A stretch of 64,000 bases of DNA from positions 64,001 to 128,000 of the forward strand of contig CAJNDS010002078.1 in assembly GCA_905221605.1 (NCBI GenBank). Reading direction: 5' to 3'. Source of the stretch: Symbiodinium natans (taxonomy: Eukaryota > Sar > Dinophyceae > Suessiales > Symbiodiniaceae). Of this stretch, positions 25,076 through 36,480 are shown in pieces (within the stretch, counting starts at the first letter, position 1; every line of letters begins with the position of its first letter). Both the position numbers and the translations under genes were made by a program. The notes below the pieces were generated by a model. The model did no database searches. It was not told where the DNA came from and worked only from the letters and a program-made list of their open reading frames with translations.

Positions 25076-25234
25076 CTGCAGGTGAAGGTTCGCCCTATCA
25101 AGTTTAGTCCAATCAATCCCCCACAGCTGCACCGAGAAATAAGCTCCCGGCCGGTGTGGCCCTTGATGCTGGGCCACTGTCGCTTGCGGAACTCGGTTCC
25201 AAAGTCTGCGTGCGTCGCAGAGAGGTCCTGGCCA
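25076..25234 (-). CDS. Unassigned exon with canonical GTGAGA donor
   Basis: The minus frame reads SWPGPLCDARRLWNRVPQAT, then PGAYFSVQLWGIDWTKLDR and ANLHLQ, and meets the strong donor CTGCAG|GTGAGACC. The acceptor side is uncertain, so the upstream limit is approximate. The aromatic, strand-rich pattern suggests a folded enzyme domain, but I do not recognise it. Confidence 0.45.
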
Positions 25235-26757
25235 GGAGCGCTTACACTCCGCCTTCAGGGTGATCTACGACGCCACTCAGCCGCGGCTGATCCAGCAACT
25301 GCTTTGCAGTTGGGGATGTCGGACAGTCTTAGTTCGAAAGCGATGGGGGACCTCTATTGAGTCTGATGCCCGGCATCTTCAGAAAGTGCACAGCGCCACG
25401 TTCCTCTACTACACCTCCGCACACCCTCAGTGCCCGAGATTGTGATCCGCCAGTATTGAATCCCAATCGCTTCCCTTGATGCCTGCTTTTGGAAAACACG
25501 TATCGCCAGGAAGCAAGAGTTCAAACTTTGGACCTAGGGGGATCGAAACGTGAAACAGACCTTGCAATCAGGTAGATGGGCGGCACATGATTTCGGTTTC
25601 AAGGCCGGGGTCGACAGCAAAGCGACCAAGCTTCTTCCAAGTGCATCCTGCATCATTCTGCCGGAAGACCTTCTCTGCTCTCGGCCTAACACATTCAACC
25701 GCTTTCTGCAGCGGACAATCAGATGCCTCGGATAGCCACATGGCTAATTACTGCAAGAGCCTGCTCCTACTAAACAGCTCCAGGCATTATCGGTCTCGAC
25801 CGTGATACAATGAAGATCTAGCGCAAGTATAATACGGGGCGGGCGCACGCGAAAGCAGAGAGAATGTCTGCCAGCACAGGGCGGTCCTCCAGCCTTGGAA
25901 AGTGAGAATCCTTGCCCTCATGGCCCAGAATTGAAGATGAACCGCCGACCGAATCGCTGACTTCAATCCTCAAACCCCGGTTCGATTTCGGATGGTCCCA
26001 CTCACGTCGTCAAGGCCATTTTGAGGAAAAAAACACGTTCTTCAGCGCGCCTCCCGTCGCAGGCCAGACATCATTGGCAAAACACCGACAGGGTGACAGA
26101 GAGAGGTTCGGAGGGGCAGGGGCGAGGGCGGGCGGGGGGGGGGGGGTAGGGCGGAACACCCTGCAGTCATTGACAGGGCGGGGTCTCGTTCAAGGGCTGT
26201 GCCAATTTGACGGCATCGTCCAAGCCCAAGGTCTCAAGAATAGCTGAGGCTTTCATGCCCCTGTCCTGATAGTTGCAGAATGTTGCGGACTATTGCAGCA
26301 GGATGCAAAGAACTGATTGCGTCGCTAACAGCACAATGTCGCAACTTGTGCGGCCGAGTCGTGGGCGTGCCGGCCTTCTGCATGGAACCTTCATGGAGGC
26401 TCGTGCGCTTAGAGGATCACTTGGGCAACCGAGCCAGGCTCTGCAAACATGCGGAGAAACCGTTGCAGCTGCACAAGAACTATTCCCAGCAAATCACAGC
26501 CACTCAGCACTACTGTAGACTATGTCTCACCGCCTTGCCGGAACGAGCGCGCCGCCGCCTGATGCAGTCATGACTCGGCATTCAGCGTTCTGCGGCCCTT
26601 GACAGCCAAAGCTGCCTGCCTTGGCACACCTCATCGAAGTGCGGCATACGTCTGCCAAAGCAGGACGCGCTTTCATGCAGCCTGCATGCCGCTTCTTCAC
26701 TTCGCCCCGGGCACAGCAGCAAGAAACAACGAAAAGACACAGAAATGAAGGAGACCC

Positions 26758-26806
26758 GTGCTTGTGTTCCTTGTGTTCCTTGTGTTCCTGTGATCCTTGT
26801 GTTCGT
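26758..26806. repeat. 9-bp minisatellite
   Basis: About five units of CTTGTGTTC, one altered. Confidence 0.85.
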
Positions 26807-27392
26807 TGGAGCACCTGCTGCTCTCAAAAGCAAATCCTGGCCTCCTGCCAGCTGCGGCCTTTGGAAGGCAAAGTGCCATAGCGCAGCATGGAAGTACACA
26901 CTCTCCACGCCGACATCGGCATCTCCGCATGTTGCGGAAAGAAAGTCATGTGCGTGTTGCTAAGTGAACATCTCCAGAGTCAATCCTCTGTCGTTTTGCT
27001 TTGGTTCGCTGCTACTGCACAGAGGAGGGCACGTGAGCTGTATGTAGTATCTGACTGTCATTTCGAGACAAGCGCTTGTTCGCGTCTGAAGCAATCCAAC
27101 TTGAAGCATCCGGGCGCTGCCCATGCCACGCGGAGCAGCCATTGCTGGCCCACATGAGCTGACAGGACCAAACTGACACAAGCCAAGCGTCTCCATAGAT
27201 AGTGGCCTTGGCGCATAGGTGGAAACCATGAAGGATGAGGAAGGGAGAGAAGGTCAGGGAAGGAGAGGAAAGCCCGTGATGACGCCTGGGAAGCCTGTCC
27301 TTCGGTAAGACTTGGCCGAAAGGATCCTGAAGGCGTGCCTTACAAGGAAGCCATTGCGTCGCTCACTGCTGCCTCCCTTCCACCCCAAATCA

Positions 27393-27680
27393 CGCGCCCT
27401 GCATCTTTGTGACGACACCCTCGAAAGAAAAGGTACAGGCAGCAGAATGGAGGAAGCTTGAACTGACCGCGCCAGAATCTGGCGGACCAAACTCCCTTTG
27501 CTTAATCCCTTGATCCACACCAAGCAATGCAATGCTGGAATCGGCCGTGCCAGTACTATGCTTTGAAAAGAGTAGGGAGTAAGAGACCGAGGCCCAAACA
27601 CCAGCTCCCATGCCAATTGTCAAGATGTGCCCGCAGAAGCAGGCCTCGCTGCGCTGCTCTCCAAGCTTAAAAAAAGGGAC
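27393..27680 (-). CDS. Possible membrane-protein exon
   Basis: The minus frame reads EQRSEACFCGHILTIGMGAG, VWASVSYSLLFSKHS and further polar sequence to a stop. The hydrophobic stretch could be a transmembrane helix. A polypyrimidine tract lies just upstream (near 27685). The exon probably ends before the stop. Unassigned. Confidence 0.4.
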
Positions 27681-28050
27681 GAATCATGAATTCCAAGCGC
27701 ACCATGCCGAAGGTTCTCTCAGGAGGACGTGGTACCGGTGTAAGACAGGTCTAGTAGTCTAGGCATGCTCTGTCACGCCACACTCAGTGACAATGGTGAC
27801 GAAGATGATAAAGGAGCCCCAGCAACTGCGAACAACCGTACTTGTAAACAACGACTCTTGCCATGCTCAAGTTCTGCCCAGACACATTCCAATTCGTCAT
27901 GCGCCAGCCAGGAGGGGCGAACCTTCGGTTGGCTGAACGGCTTGCTGCATGCGACAGGTAGGACAGGTTCTCCCATCAACCTATGCCCGAAGCAGGCTTC
28001 CAAGGCAAGCACACGAGATGTAAGGGCCACGCGACAATCTTGCAAGCGCT

Positions 28051-28250
28051 TCACTCCCCAAGTCCTACCACAAGAAAGAGCTGCATGAGATTGCATGAGA
28101 TTAACATGCGCCAGTACTCAGAAAACTCAGCTGTAAGGTCATGCATGGAGAAGGCAATCAGGAAAGCCCCCCCCCTTGCTGCCTCAGAGAGGAGAAACTT
28201 GGAGAGCTTGGATGAGCCGGCTGCTGCCTCCTTTGAGGATGGGCCGGCGC
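28051..28250 (-). CDS. Possible coding segment, unassigned
   Basis: The minus frame contains SSKLSKFLLSEAARGGAFLI, FSMHDLTAEFSEYWRM and NLMQLFLVVGLGE, then a stop. Helix-like and plausible, but a plus-strand frame also spans it and no splice pair was settled. Confidence 0.3.
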
Positions 28251-28574
28251 TTACAGTACCAAGGTATGGGCTCTTGGAGCCATGTACAAGTAAGGGAAAA
28301 AGAGGGCAGACTTCTTGCGACTTCTTCCAACCTGGAACTCCTGGAGCCGGGGCTGGACGGGGCGAGCACCTGCGCTCAAGGTGCCAAAGGGTCTTACACT
28401 GGATCCGCAGTTCCAGTAGATTTTCTTGGATTCTTTGGGGGCCGGGCACTTTAGAGGCACACTCTGCAAGATGCTGTCCGGAGTTCTCTGGAGCTGGGCA
28501 CACCAGGCAATGCTCAGGGATACTCTGCGCTATGACACCATCAGAACAGAGCCCCGACACTGCATGCCGGAACC

Positions 28575-28790
28575 TGGAACACCCCCATCCTCTCGCAGTT
28601 CGCCACGGTGCGTAGCGTCTGCCAGGCAGTCGAGGACTTCTTCTAGGAGCTCACGCCGCTCCATCTTGACACTCGTCGACCCGCTTGTCCAAGCGCCCGA
28701 CACAACTGCCTGGTTCGAGCTTCCGCCCTCTAAGGTCCCAAATGTGGCTGTCAGCCCTGGACATTTGAAGCAAAGCGTTTGGGACTTGCC
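28575..28790 (-). CDS. Unassigned exon
   Basis: The minus frame reads KCPGLTATFGTLEGGSSNQA, then VKMERRELLEEVLDCLADA and HRGELREDG, with a likely donor GGATGGGG|GTGTTC. The acidic helix ERRELLEEVLDCL is convincing as protein. Not recognised; it may share a gene with the exons at 29.6-31.1 kb on the same strand. Confidence 0.42.
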
Positions 28791-29653
28791 ATGCCTCAAA
28801 AGCTAGACAAAACTTGTCCTCTAGTTTTTCGGATTTGTACAAAGAATGGCAAGCAGCTCGCCCAACTCGAGGAGAACGTGCGCAACTGCCCACCAGCGGG
28901 TCCCAGGCAGCCCACGGAGAGCTGCAAGGGCATTTCGTTGAGACCATGCACTTCCAAAACATGGATGTGTGGGATGCATTCTGCAGCCTTGTGCTGGGGT
29001 TCGGAGTCCATCCCTGTTCTAGTCTGCACGCCTCTGGTACTGTCCGTTCTGTCTTTCTCGCTGGAAGCGCACTTCGCCGCAACCATGTTGGCTGCAATCG
29101 TGCCTCAGCAGAGGTATGCAACAGGTACAGCTCCAATCAAGGAACCTTCACCAACCTGTGCGACGGCAAACAAAGGCAAAAGCTACCACTGAACCCATGC
29201 CATGACACGTCCTGGCATCCACAAAGCCACCAGGAAAAGGCACCGCCGTGCGCGGTAAGCATGTCGGCCCCAGTATCTGAAGCTGACATGGCCAGAAGGG
29301 CTACGACACTGCTGGCTGTTTACCATTGCCAGCCTAGGCAACTAGACAACCCATCCCAGATAGTTCGAGGAGCCATGGCTTTTGTGAAACTCCGTGGCCC
29401 AACTCCAATTTCCATGCAAGCCCCAAAAAGGCACTGTGCAATTTACCCTGGACCCTTCTTCAACCAGGAGCTGGACCCTGAAGCCCATAGATGCCCATAT
29501 CTGCGTCTGGAGGCCAGCGCAGCCAGGAAGAGCCAGGCGCTGCGGCGCGGGGCCATGTGCGTGGAGCGAGCTATGCACCCAGAGCTTGTAATCATTGCTG
29601 GTCACTCCTATCGGAGTATGTGCTGTTTCATTAGCTCCACTACCAGGTGCTAC

Positions 29654-29826
29654 CTTTGCCATGTCGGCATCATGGGGTTGTCGACTCAACACCGCTCGGA
29701 ACAGATTCCAACCGACATGGGCACAAAATGCTGGCTTCTCATCTCCAAGTAGCAGGGTGGCGAGCTGGTCAGCGACTTCATTGGCATCGTGGCTCCGAGT
29801 CCTCTCGTTATGAGAACATGAACAAT
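29654..29826 (-). CDS. Unassigned exon with strong splice sites
   Basis: Acceptor CTGTTCTCTCTAG and donor GGCAAAG|GTAGCA bound a 173-bp exon: CSCSHNERTRSHDANEVADQ, LATLLLGDEKPAFCAHVGW, NLFRAVLSRQPHDADMAK. Both splice sites are near-ideal and the other frames are poor, so coding is likely. It excludes the long plus-strand frame across this place. Family not recognised. Confidence 0.6.
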
Positions 29827-29901
29827 CTAGAGAGAACAGAGCCAAGAGCCACACCAGGGTCCTGGACTCTCTGCCCAAGATTGTGGGCCTCGGAGTCGAA
29901 C

Positions 29902-30119
29902 CTGCAATCTGGAAGCAAGGCCAGGTCTCCCGCCGCCCATGTTGCTTGCAAAGTGAAACCACGAAAAGCCAGCAGCTTGCCTGTCGCTGACTGTGGTGCA
30001 CTAAGTGCTCCAAGGCTGGCGTCCGAGACGGTGCTCATCTCGGTTGGAGGTTCGGTCACATCACGCGACAATGGATCAAGCGGTCTTTCACCCGGCTTCA
30101 CCCCAAACCTCCACCTTCT
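29902..30119 (-). CDS. Unassigned exon
   Basis: Acceptor GGCTACTGCAG, donor GATTGCAG|GTTCGA. The frame reads RRWRFGVKPGERPLDPLSRD, TEPPTEMSTVSDASLGALSA, LLAFRGFTLQATWAAGD. It lies just upstream of the 29826 exon on the same strand, but the two do not join in phase, so the donor may differ or another exon may lie between. Confidence 0.45.
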
Positions 30120-30308
30120 CTGCAGTAGCCAAACTTTTCGCCAAGGTGAGGCTACTGTGAGGCTTGAGGCAGCTCGACTGCGTGCGAGGCTCGCTCCGCG
30201 CATGAACCACATGGAGTGGAAACCTTAGCTGGTCCAATGATGCCTAACCTCGGACATGGCCCGGGCACGACTGGAAGATGAAGACATGTGCCGAATCCTT
30301 GTAGAGAC

Positions 30309-30421
30309 CCCCTTTCTCTGCAAGAGACGGCTCGGAGCTCGACTGTGCTGGTGCTTGTGCCTGAGTAGCGAGTAGCGGCTTCAGGTCAACAGTTCGGCGG
30401 TTTTTTGCCTCCGCCCAGTTC
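30309..30421 (-). CDS. Unassigned exon, Ala/Gln/Ser-rich
   Basis: Acceptor GGTTGCAG, then NWAEAKNRRTVDLKPLLATQ and AQAPAQSSSEPSLAEKG to a donor GGG|GTCTCT. Low-complexity linker-like composition. It probably belongs to the gene that starts at 31068. Confidence 0.38.
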
Positions 30422-30517
30422 CTGCAACCTTCCGAGTCTAGGTAAACGCGAGTATACATTGGCACTCAGTTCATGTTGATGTTCAACCCTAGGCCCTAAA
30501 CTGCCTTCAAGCATCCT

Positions 30518-30650
30518 TCAAAATCCTTCAACCACAACACGACAAGGCCGGGCAGCTTCGGGCTCCGCGACAGGCGTCTTGGGCTCCTCGACGGGCTGGG
30601 GCCCCTTGGGCTCCGCCGCTGGATGTGGATTTGGCCGCGGCCTAAGCTGC
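30518..30650 (-). CDS. Unassigned proline-rich exon
   Basis: After the acceptor CGTTCGCAG a frame reads LRPRPNPHPAAEPKGPQPVE and EPKTPVAEPEAARP to a stop. The Pro/Glu/Ala linker composition fits an extracellular or luminal protein and follows the signal-peptide exon at 31068 on the same strand. Confidence 0.38.
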
Positions 30651-30840
30651 GAACGCGGCGAAGATGTGCCATGGAGGCCGACTCCAGAGATGCCAAACAA
30701 AACTTGAACATTTGCACCGGAACTTCATAAGACGAACCTGCATATGATGGAAGTGCACAAAAATCCAAACCCTCAAGACGGCTCTGACGTGACAATGTGG
30801 CTAATAGGTTGCTTTTCGGAAGGCTAAAGCTGTGCCCTAC

Positions 30841-31068
30841 CAGGCTGTTTTGCTGCTTCCCTTGGCTGCTTGGCCCTTCGTTTGCGAGGTGCTGGGGTGG
30901 CGTGTTGCTGTTCGAACTGTGCGAACTCCGCTGCGATCTCTCATCCTCCTCCGCCACGGACTGCAGAGTGCTTGCCCGCCTGCAAAGCAGCACGAGAGAC
31001 AGCATGGCCCACAGCCGGGCACTTAGCTTGAAGAACATGGCTTTCCCAAGTTTCACAACTTTGTTCAT
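30841..31068 (-). CDS. First exon of a secreted or endomembrane protein
   Basis: ATG at 31068 opens a 76-codon frame ending at the donor AGCCTG|GTAGGG. Residues 1-30 look like a signal peptide (basic start, then a hydrophobic core LWAMLSLVLLC). An acidic and then Ser/Asn-rich linker follows (VAEEDERSQRSSHSSNSN). An in-frame upstream ATG exists, but this start gives the better leader. Downstream exons probably include those at 30.65, 30.42, 30.12 and 29.83 kb. The mature protein is unidentified. Confidence 0.5.
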
Positions 31069-31461
31069 CTGGTGCAAGGCATCGCCGGGCAATCTGCTTT
31101 CCGTGCGACAGCCCCGAAGCCACATATTTGCACTCAGAACAAGCGGCTACATGGCCCGGACCCTCACTAAGCAACAATGAGCAGCTCCCGTCTTGGACCT
31201 TGGCGAATGTTTCCGAGTGAGCGCGCGCAGCAGAATGTCCTGGCTCTTCACCTGGATTTGAGCCAGAAAGCGGAAAGCCTCGGCCCTAGGCTCTGAATGT
31301 TGCAACTCAAATCTGCTTGCCAGGCTGCCAGGAGCGACAGCTCCTTCACATTCCGCTTCAAGGGCGAATGGACATACCTGGGCATGGAAACGCTGGCACA
31401 GTCAGGGTCTGCACAGGTGAAAGTCAAACTCCTGGGAAGGCTTGACCAAACAATGGGCCAG

Positions 31462-31505
31462 GGCCACCGATGGCCACCGATGGCCACCGATGGCCATCAA
31501 GGGCC
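31462..31505. repeat. 10-bp minisatellite
   Basis: About four units of TGGCCACCGA. Confidence 0.82.
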
Positions 31506-31987
31506 ATGTGTGGCGAGCTAGGCCGTGGGCCGGTGCTCTGCACGTAGCTCTGCAATCTGATTCGCGGCAGTGCTCAACGCGTGGTAGAGCTTCCCACCCT
31601 CTGCCTCCCGTGCAACAGCTCTGCAGGCTTTGCAGGGAAAGATTGAAGACAGTGCGCCCAAGCCAGGAACCTTGAGTGCGCCAAGGCCCGACAGCTCCGC
31701 GGCAGGATGAATTCGCAGCCGCCTGAGCGAGGGCCGGGGGGATGGCTCACTTTTCTTGACACTCCTGCCAACACACTCTTAAGCACCATTCTCAACACTT
31801 TTTCACTCCCGACAATGTCCCCAATGCTCTGACCCTACCACCATGAGGCCCGTGCAGCTGGGCCAGAGCACGCAGCGGGCGGCAAGCAAACGCTGCCGTC
31901 ACTGCAGCCTGACAGGAGTGCCACACCGATCACTTTGAGCGAAACCGCTTTGCGTACAAATCGAGCTGTTTTGGTACAAAAATGAAC

Positions 31988-32148
31988 CTGGGTTTCTCGC
32001 AAGCCGGATCATGGAGCTGTGATGAGCACAGAACTTGTCTTTGCAAAGCGTTCCGGACCTCCATCATGCAACTTGCATCGACTTCCAGCGCACTTTGCCG
32101 CCAGCCCGTTGTCAGCGCCGTGACATCCTTCTGCAACTCTGCCACATC
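31988..32148 (-). CDS. Unassigned coiled-coil-like exon
   Basis: Acceptor ATACTCATGCAG and donor AACCCAG|GTTCAT bound DVAELQKDVTALTTGWRQSA, LEVDASCMMEVRNALQRQV, LCSSQLHDPACEK. Heptad-like helix. It joins in phase 0 with the 32455-32398 exon across a 249-bp intron, which supports both. Confidence 0.58.
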
Positions 32149-32397
32149 CTGCATGAGTATGAGGTGTGTGGCGCATGGTGGCTGTGGGACCAGATGAGCA
32201 TGTAAGCAGTCAACATCTCGTGCAGTCTAGCACCAACTTATCATGTCGAGTGTCGAAAGTCAAACATGCAATTCTTTAGCACATTGCGTAACAAAATGGC
32301 AATCAATTTCGAGAGATGAAAAAACAAAGGCACGGCAAAGAAGGAAAGGCATCATCTCAGAGCGCTGCAGACTTTTCGCTCCCTGGCTTCTCACTAC

Positions 32398-32455
32398 TGC
32401 ATCTTGCAGAATCTTTGGAGAGGCCGTGATGAGCGACCCAAAGTCATCTCTTCCC
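32398..32455 (-). CDS. Unassigned exon joined to the 32148 exon
   Basis: Acceptor CTTTTGCCAAG, then GRDDFGSLITASPKILQDA, ending in phase 0 at the donor GATGCA|GTAGTG. Spliced to the next exon it gives a continuous helical segment (KILQDA-DVAELQKD). No family recognised. Confidence 0.52.
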
Positions 32456-33097
32456 CTTGGCAAAAGCAGCGCATGATCAAATGCTGTCTACTTTATCAAG
32501 CTGCCTGACAGTCTTTCCTCGAAGAAGCAGTATGCAGAAACGCGAGCCGCCAGCGCGCCTTGCCGCGGGACTTGCAGAGCGAACGTTATAAAACCTGCGA
32601 AACCAAGTAGTAAGGCTATGCTAGTGCTTTGAACACCTCTTATAATGTTATAACTGCAACGGTGCAAACCGATATCTCCTTTCATAGACGCGCACCTGGC
32701 CCGCACTAGCCCACATACTTGTCTTGTTAGCACTGCATGCATCCGATGCGCTGGCCAAACAAGCATGAGTATCCTTGGCATGTGTGCGTTCGCCACAGGA
32801 TACACTGATAACACGGACGTACTATCCTGCGGCATGTGTGCATTCGCAATGGTGCCGCTGCAAGCATAGCTGTGAAACGCTTCGGCAAGCGAAGGCCGCA
32901 AGCCCCAAACGCCGCGGCGAGCAATCATGTGGAGGCCCCGGGGAGTTCGAGCTGATGTGGCAGGCTAAGATTCCTGGATGCACCCAACTGCGGCGCAACG
33001 TCTGGGCCGAAAGGACGGCAAGAACAGACAGGCTTCATCGCGCACTGGCACGGCCGCTTCCCGCACCGGCGGTTTGGCGCGGCCTAGCAAGATGATG

Positions 33098-33205
33098 TGA
33101 ATCAGCGGTGCTTGAATCAGCATTCGTGCGTGAATCGCGCGTGCCTGAACCGGTGCGGTGAGTGCGTGAATAGCGCTGTGCGTGATTCGCGCCGCCCATG
33201 CTTGA
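33098..33205. repeat. Degenerate short repeat
   Basis: TGAATCGCG/TGAATCAGCG-like words recur about eight times at irregular spacing. Confidence 0.6.
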
Positions 33206-33691
33206 ATCGGAGTTCTGCGGGGCGCTGGAAGCTGAGCCTTTGGAAAGCCCCCGCGTGGACATCGGTGGACTCGTCTCCCGGATTCTTCTTGGGCTGCAAA
33301 TAGCACACAGGGTCAGCCAGCGCTGCACGGACCACCGCTGCACGGACCACCGCTTCGAATAGTCCCACAATGCTGCTAATCCTCAATGCCTGCAAGCAAC
33401 ATGAGACTATGATTTGTTGCTCCGAGTGGCACGGGAACCACGGCCACGTCCCTCCCAGGGTATAGTTTCGATGTCGATGCAGCACTTGGGAATGTTGAGG
33501 GTTCACGCCAGGTACACACACAGCACGGCCGAATGCCCGAAGCCCTCAACCATCCTGAACTGCAAGTGTCACACATCGGCCTTGCCGCGAGCAGCAGGAA
33601 ACACCGGCAGTTGGGCAGCGGAACTTGGAGGGTCCTGCCAGGAATGGCGCAATTTACCCACCTGCATCTGCAAATGCCAACAAAATATCGG

Positions 33692-33809
33692 CAGAGAGAG
33701 AGAGAGAGACAGAGAGAGAGAGACAGAGAGAGCGACAGAGAGAGAGAGACAGAGAGAGAGACAGAGAGAGAGAGACAGAGAGAGAGACAGAGAGAGAGAC
33801 AGAGAGAGA
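33692..33809. repeat. GAGAGACA microsatellite
   Basis: Irregular GA/GACA repeats; pure purine apart from C. Source of Arg-Glu and Ser-Leu frames. Confidence 0.92.
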
Positions 33810-33951
33810 GCGAAAAAAACAACAAAAAAACTCTCCTTTCTGGACGGCGCCGCTTGCTCTCGAGCCGGCTCAGCCTCCTCCACATTGGATGCTGGGCTTC
33901 TATGGTGGTCTGCGGAGATTTTTCCGGTACGTAGTGACCACATGTGACCAC

Positions 33952-34057
33952 CAATCCATGCACCGACCCATCCCTGGCCTTCGGCGTCTCCTCTGTTTGG
34001 GGAAGCATCTCGGGAACTTGCGCCAGGATTGCATCCAGGTCGGGGGTCAGCACCATC
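33952..34057 (-). CDS. Unassigned exon
   Basis: Acceptor ACACATGACAG and donor GGATTG|GTGGTC bound [20 protein letters not shown] and [14 protein letters not shown]. Acidic, plausible. Phase does not match directly with the 34361 exon, so an intermediate exon may exist. Confidence 0.48.
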
Positions 34058-34209
34058 CTGTCATGTGTCTAGGAGTCTAGGAATGTCGGGCACTCCATGT
34101 CTAGACGAATTTCGATGGCTATGAGAAGCGTCATCGTCTGAAGTCAAACCTCGGACGGCCTGGTGTTCAGCCGCCCAAGGTTGAAAAACTCCCCAGCCAG
34201 CGGGCAAAC

Positions 34210-34361
34210 CAGTGCCAGGTCCTCTGAGACTCAAGATTCTCCAAAGCCTATGAATCATCGGCTCAGTTCGCTTCAGCTTCCGCTCCTGCTGGAAGAAAGT
34301 TTCACATCCCTGGTCGACACAGAACGAAATGCCACCAATCTCCATTCGGACTTTGCCAGAC
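34210..34361 (-). CDS. Unassigned exon
   Basis: Acceptor GCGTGACAG and donor GGCACTG|GTTTGC bound a 152-bp frame: SGKVRMEIGGISFCVDQGCE, TFFQQERKLKRTEPMIHRL, WRILSLRGPGT. Well-formed protein pattern. The family is unknown. Confidence 0.55.
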
Positions 34362-34571
34362 CTGTCACGCAAAGGTACACGTTTCCTAGCTTTCGGTGCA
34401 CGACCTCCCACAGGTCATCAAGGGAAAGTGACGCGGTTGTAAGGTACAGGCTTGTACACGCGAAGCTTCCCCAGCTTGCCATCTGGCAGCCGGGTGATGG
34501 TGGCACCTCGCCAGGCGGAAGAAGTTCTCCGATTTGTTGTTGTGCACGTCAGAACTCACGACCCACCGCAA
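34362..34571 (-). CDS. Coding-like stretch with three competing frames
   Basis: On the minus strand three frames look protein-like in succession: SSDVHNNKSENFFRLAR (ending at a donor CTGGCGAG|GTGCCA), TITRLPDGKLGKLRVYKPVP, and LSLDDLWEVVHRKLGNVYLC. They overlap or abut, so at most part is exon. The first, with its good donor, is the most credible. Confidence 0.35.
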
Positions 34572-35269
34572 GGCAGCACTGTGGAAAAGTGTCAGACAAG
34601 GTTCAGGGCTTAGTACAAGGGTTGAAGCTTGGGGCTTGCGTTTCGAGTGGCCGTTGATGTTAGGGTTGTCTCGGATCTTTTTGCCACCCGCATAGCTGGA
34701 CGAACTACTGTGTCAAAATGCCGCCTTTCACCAACAAAAGCCACGCAGACCCCACCCACCATGTCACAACGAAGAACCATCGCACCCCAAGCCCTCCGTC
34801 ACCTCCCTGTTGACATTCGTGGCCTTCATTCGCCCAAGGTACAGTTACAATGCATCCTTAGAAAGTTTCAGGCGACTCAGCTTTGAAACCACCGACCCAT
34901 GCCCCTCGCAAAACCACTCAGAAGAGCTTTTTGACAAGTCAAACTTCCCCGACTTCCTTCGAGTCTTCAGGGACGGACAAAGCAATAGGAAAAACGGCAA
35001 AATGTACCTGAATAACCAGTGCTGCATCGGTCTGCTCTATCACACCTTTGGGTACCGAAGGTGTTGAAAGCTATCCAAGCACGAAGGAGACGGAAGAGGC
35101 CAGCAGCGCACAACAGCGTGCGCTACAGCTAGAGAAGCATCGAACCCAGGAAACGCATGGGGCCAAATCGCCCAAAAGCACGCCTCATAGCTACTCGCAC
35201 GACGATGCAGGACCCCCAAGCACACCGAGAAACATGATCCCCTTCCCATCCCCTCCCCGCCCTTTCTTC

Positions 35270-35720
35270 CTTCCCAAACTTGGGGGTTTACGAAAATAGG
35301 GGACCCCCCAATATGATCCCCAAATAATAGGATTCCCTTCTCACAAGGGAATCTCAATAAGGTACCCCCAGTTTCGGAAACCCCCTCTTCCCAACGTGCT
35401 GGCAGTCGCCGATCTGTGCTTTTTTTGAGAACTCCAAGTGTAAAAAGCTGGGGCCGACACCTCGGCCCTTTCTCCTTATACTCTGCATCTTGATCCCTAT
35501 GCTTAGGCAAAACGCCAATGGGAGGAAGCCAAGGGCAGAAAAGCCAAAGGGAGTCGACAAAAACCCTGAGAAAGCATGAAGTAGGAAAGTGAAAAGCAGA
35601 AAGCAACAAAGCAGAGAGAATGAAGCAAAGCCAAAGTGCACAAAGCAAAATGCGCAAAGCATACGTAATGCGCAAAGCAAAACACAGAACTCGAATCCAA
35701 AAAAGCAAGGCACACTTTTT
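35270..35720. other. Low-complexity segment with AAAGC words and a short hairpin
   Basis: A G/C-run segment (CCCCAATATGATCCCC region) is followed by a potential hairpin GGGGCCGACACCTCGGCCC (35451-35469) and many spaced AAAGC(A) words (35590-35700). The 247-codon minus frame across it has skewed Cys/Leu/Phe content and is not credible. Confidence 0.5.
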
Positions 35721-35843
35721 ACAACAGAAAGACCTCCTTGGCCTTTGCGATGCAGGAGTGCAAGTCCATCCCTCACGGCACACTTGCTGGTCGGCCCCGC
35801 CTTTCTTTCCGCAGGCGACCCTTCAGTTACTCACTTCACTCAC

Positions 35844-36001
35844 TTGCGGGTCGGGCGCCATGGCTCTTTCGATGTATTTAGCCTGCGTGCTTGCACCTGC
35901 TCCAGCTGAAGCTGCGTCTTCTCCTTCTCGGAACAGCTCGTCTTCCTCACATGAAGGCTTCAAAGCTTCAAGTCTGCGCGCCCACGTGCTAACAGCTGTG
36001 C
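35844..36001 (-). CDS. Unassigned exon with GTGAGT donor
   Basis: Acceptor TGCCATTTACAG and the ideal donor CCGCAA|GTGAGT bound TAVSTWARRLEALKPSCEED, ELFREGEDAASAGAGAST and YIERAMAPDPQ (158 bp). Acidic and helical. Family not recognised. A further frame just upstream on the same strand (36137-36030: LIDQLVPGAAGGQLFPLADA) may be part of the same gene. Confidence 0.52.
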
Positions 36002-36480
36002 CTGTAAATGGCATGAAAACTTGAGACAGTCAGGCCATGAGTCGGGCTTGCTCATCTCCGGCAGCACACAGGGCATCTGCAAGAGGAAATAGCTGTCCTC
36101 CAGCAGCTCCTGGCACAAGCTGGTCAATCAATGAGTCTCAAAAGCAGAAAGTGCTGAGAGGTGTCGAGATCTTAGTTCGGTCGGCGGCCAGTGGATGTGG
36201 CAGGCCCAATTCAAATGGCTCCCCCAACACCAAAGAGCAGAACAGATTAACCGGTGGTATGGGTCCCACGGCGAGTCTATTTGTGCCCGCGAGGGTTTCA
36301 TTTTGCAGGAGAGGCCGCATTGCCAGGGCCGCATCCTAGTCTGTTCTGTGAAACGGCGCCTGTTCGCGGAGTAAGCCCACAGCCCAATGCATTGGACGGG
36401 AGGGTCCGTTGTTTCGTCGGCGATGCTGAGGCGCCCGTTGCCGACTTCGTGTGTTGGTTGTTTAGTGTGTCAATCGAAGG

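Noticed and set aside
28814-29752. 312-codon plus frame
   Set aside because: The minus strand here has an exon with near-ideal splice sites (29826-29654), and the plus frame shows no domain or leader.
35040-35783. 247-codon minus frame
   Set aside because: Extreme Cys/Leu/Phe content follows the AAAGC-word low-complexity DNA; no motif.
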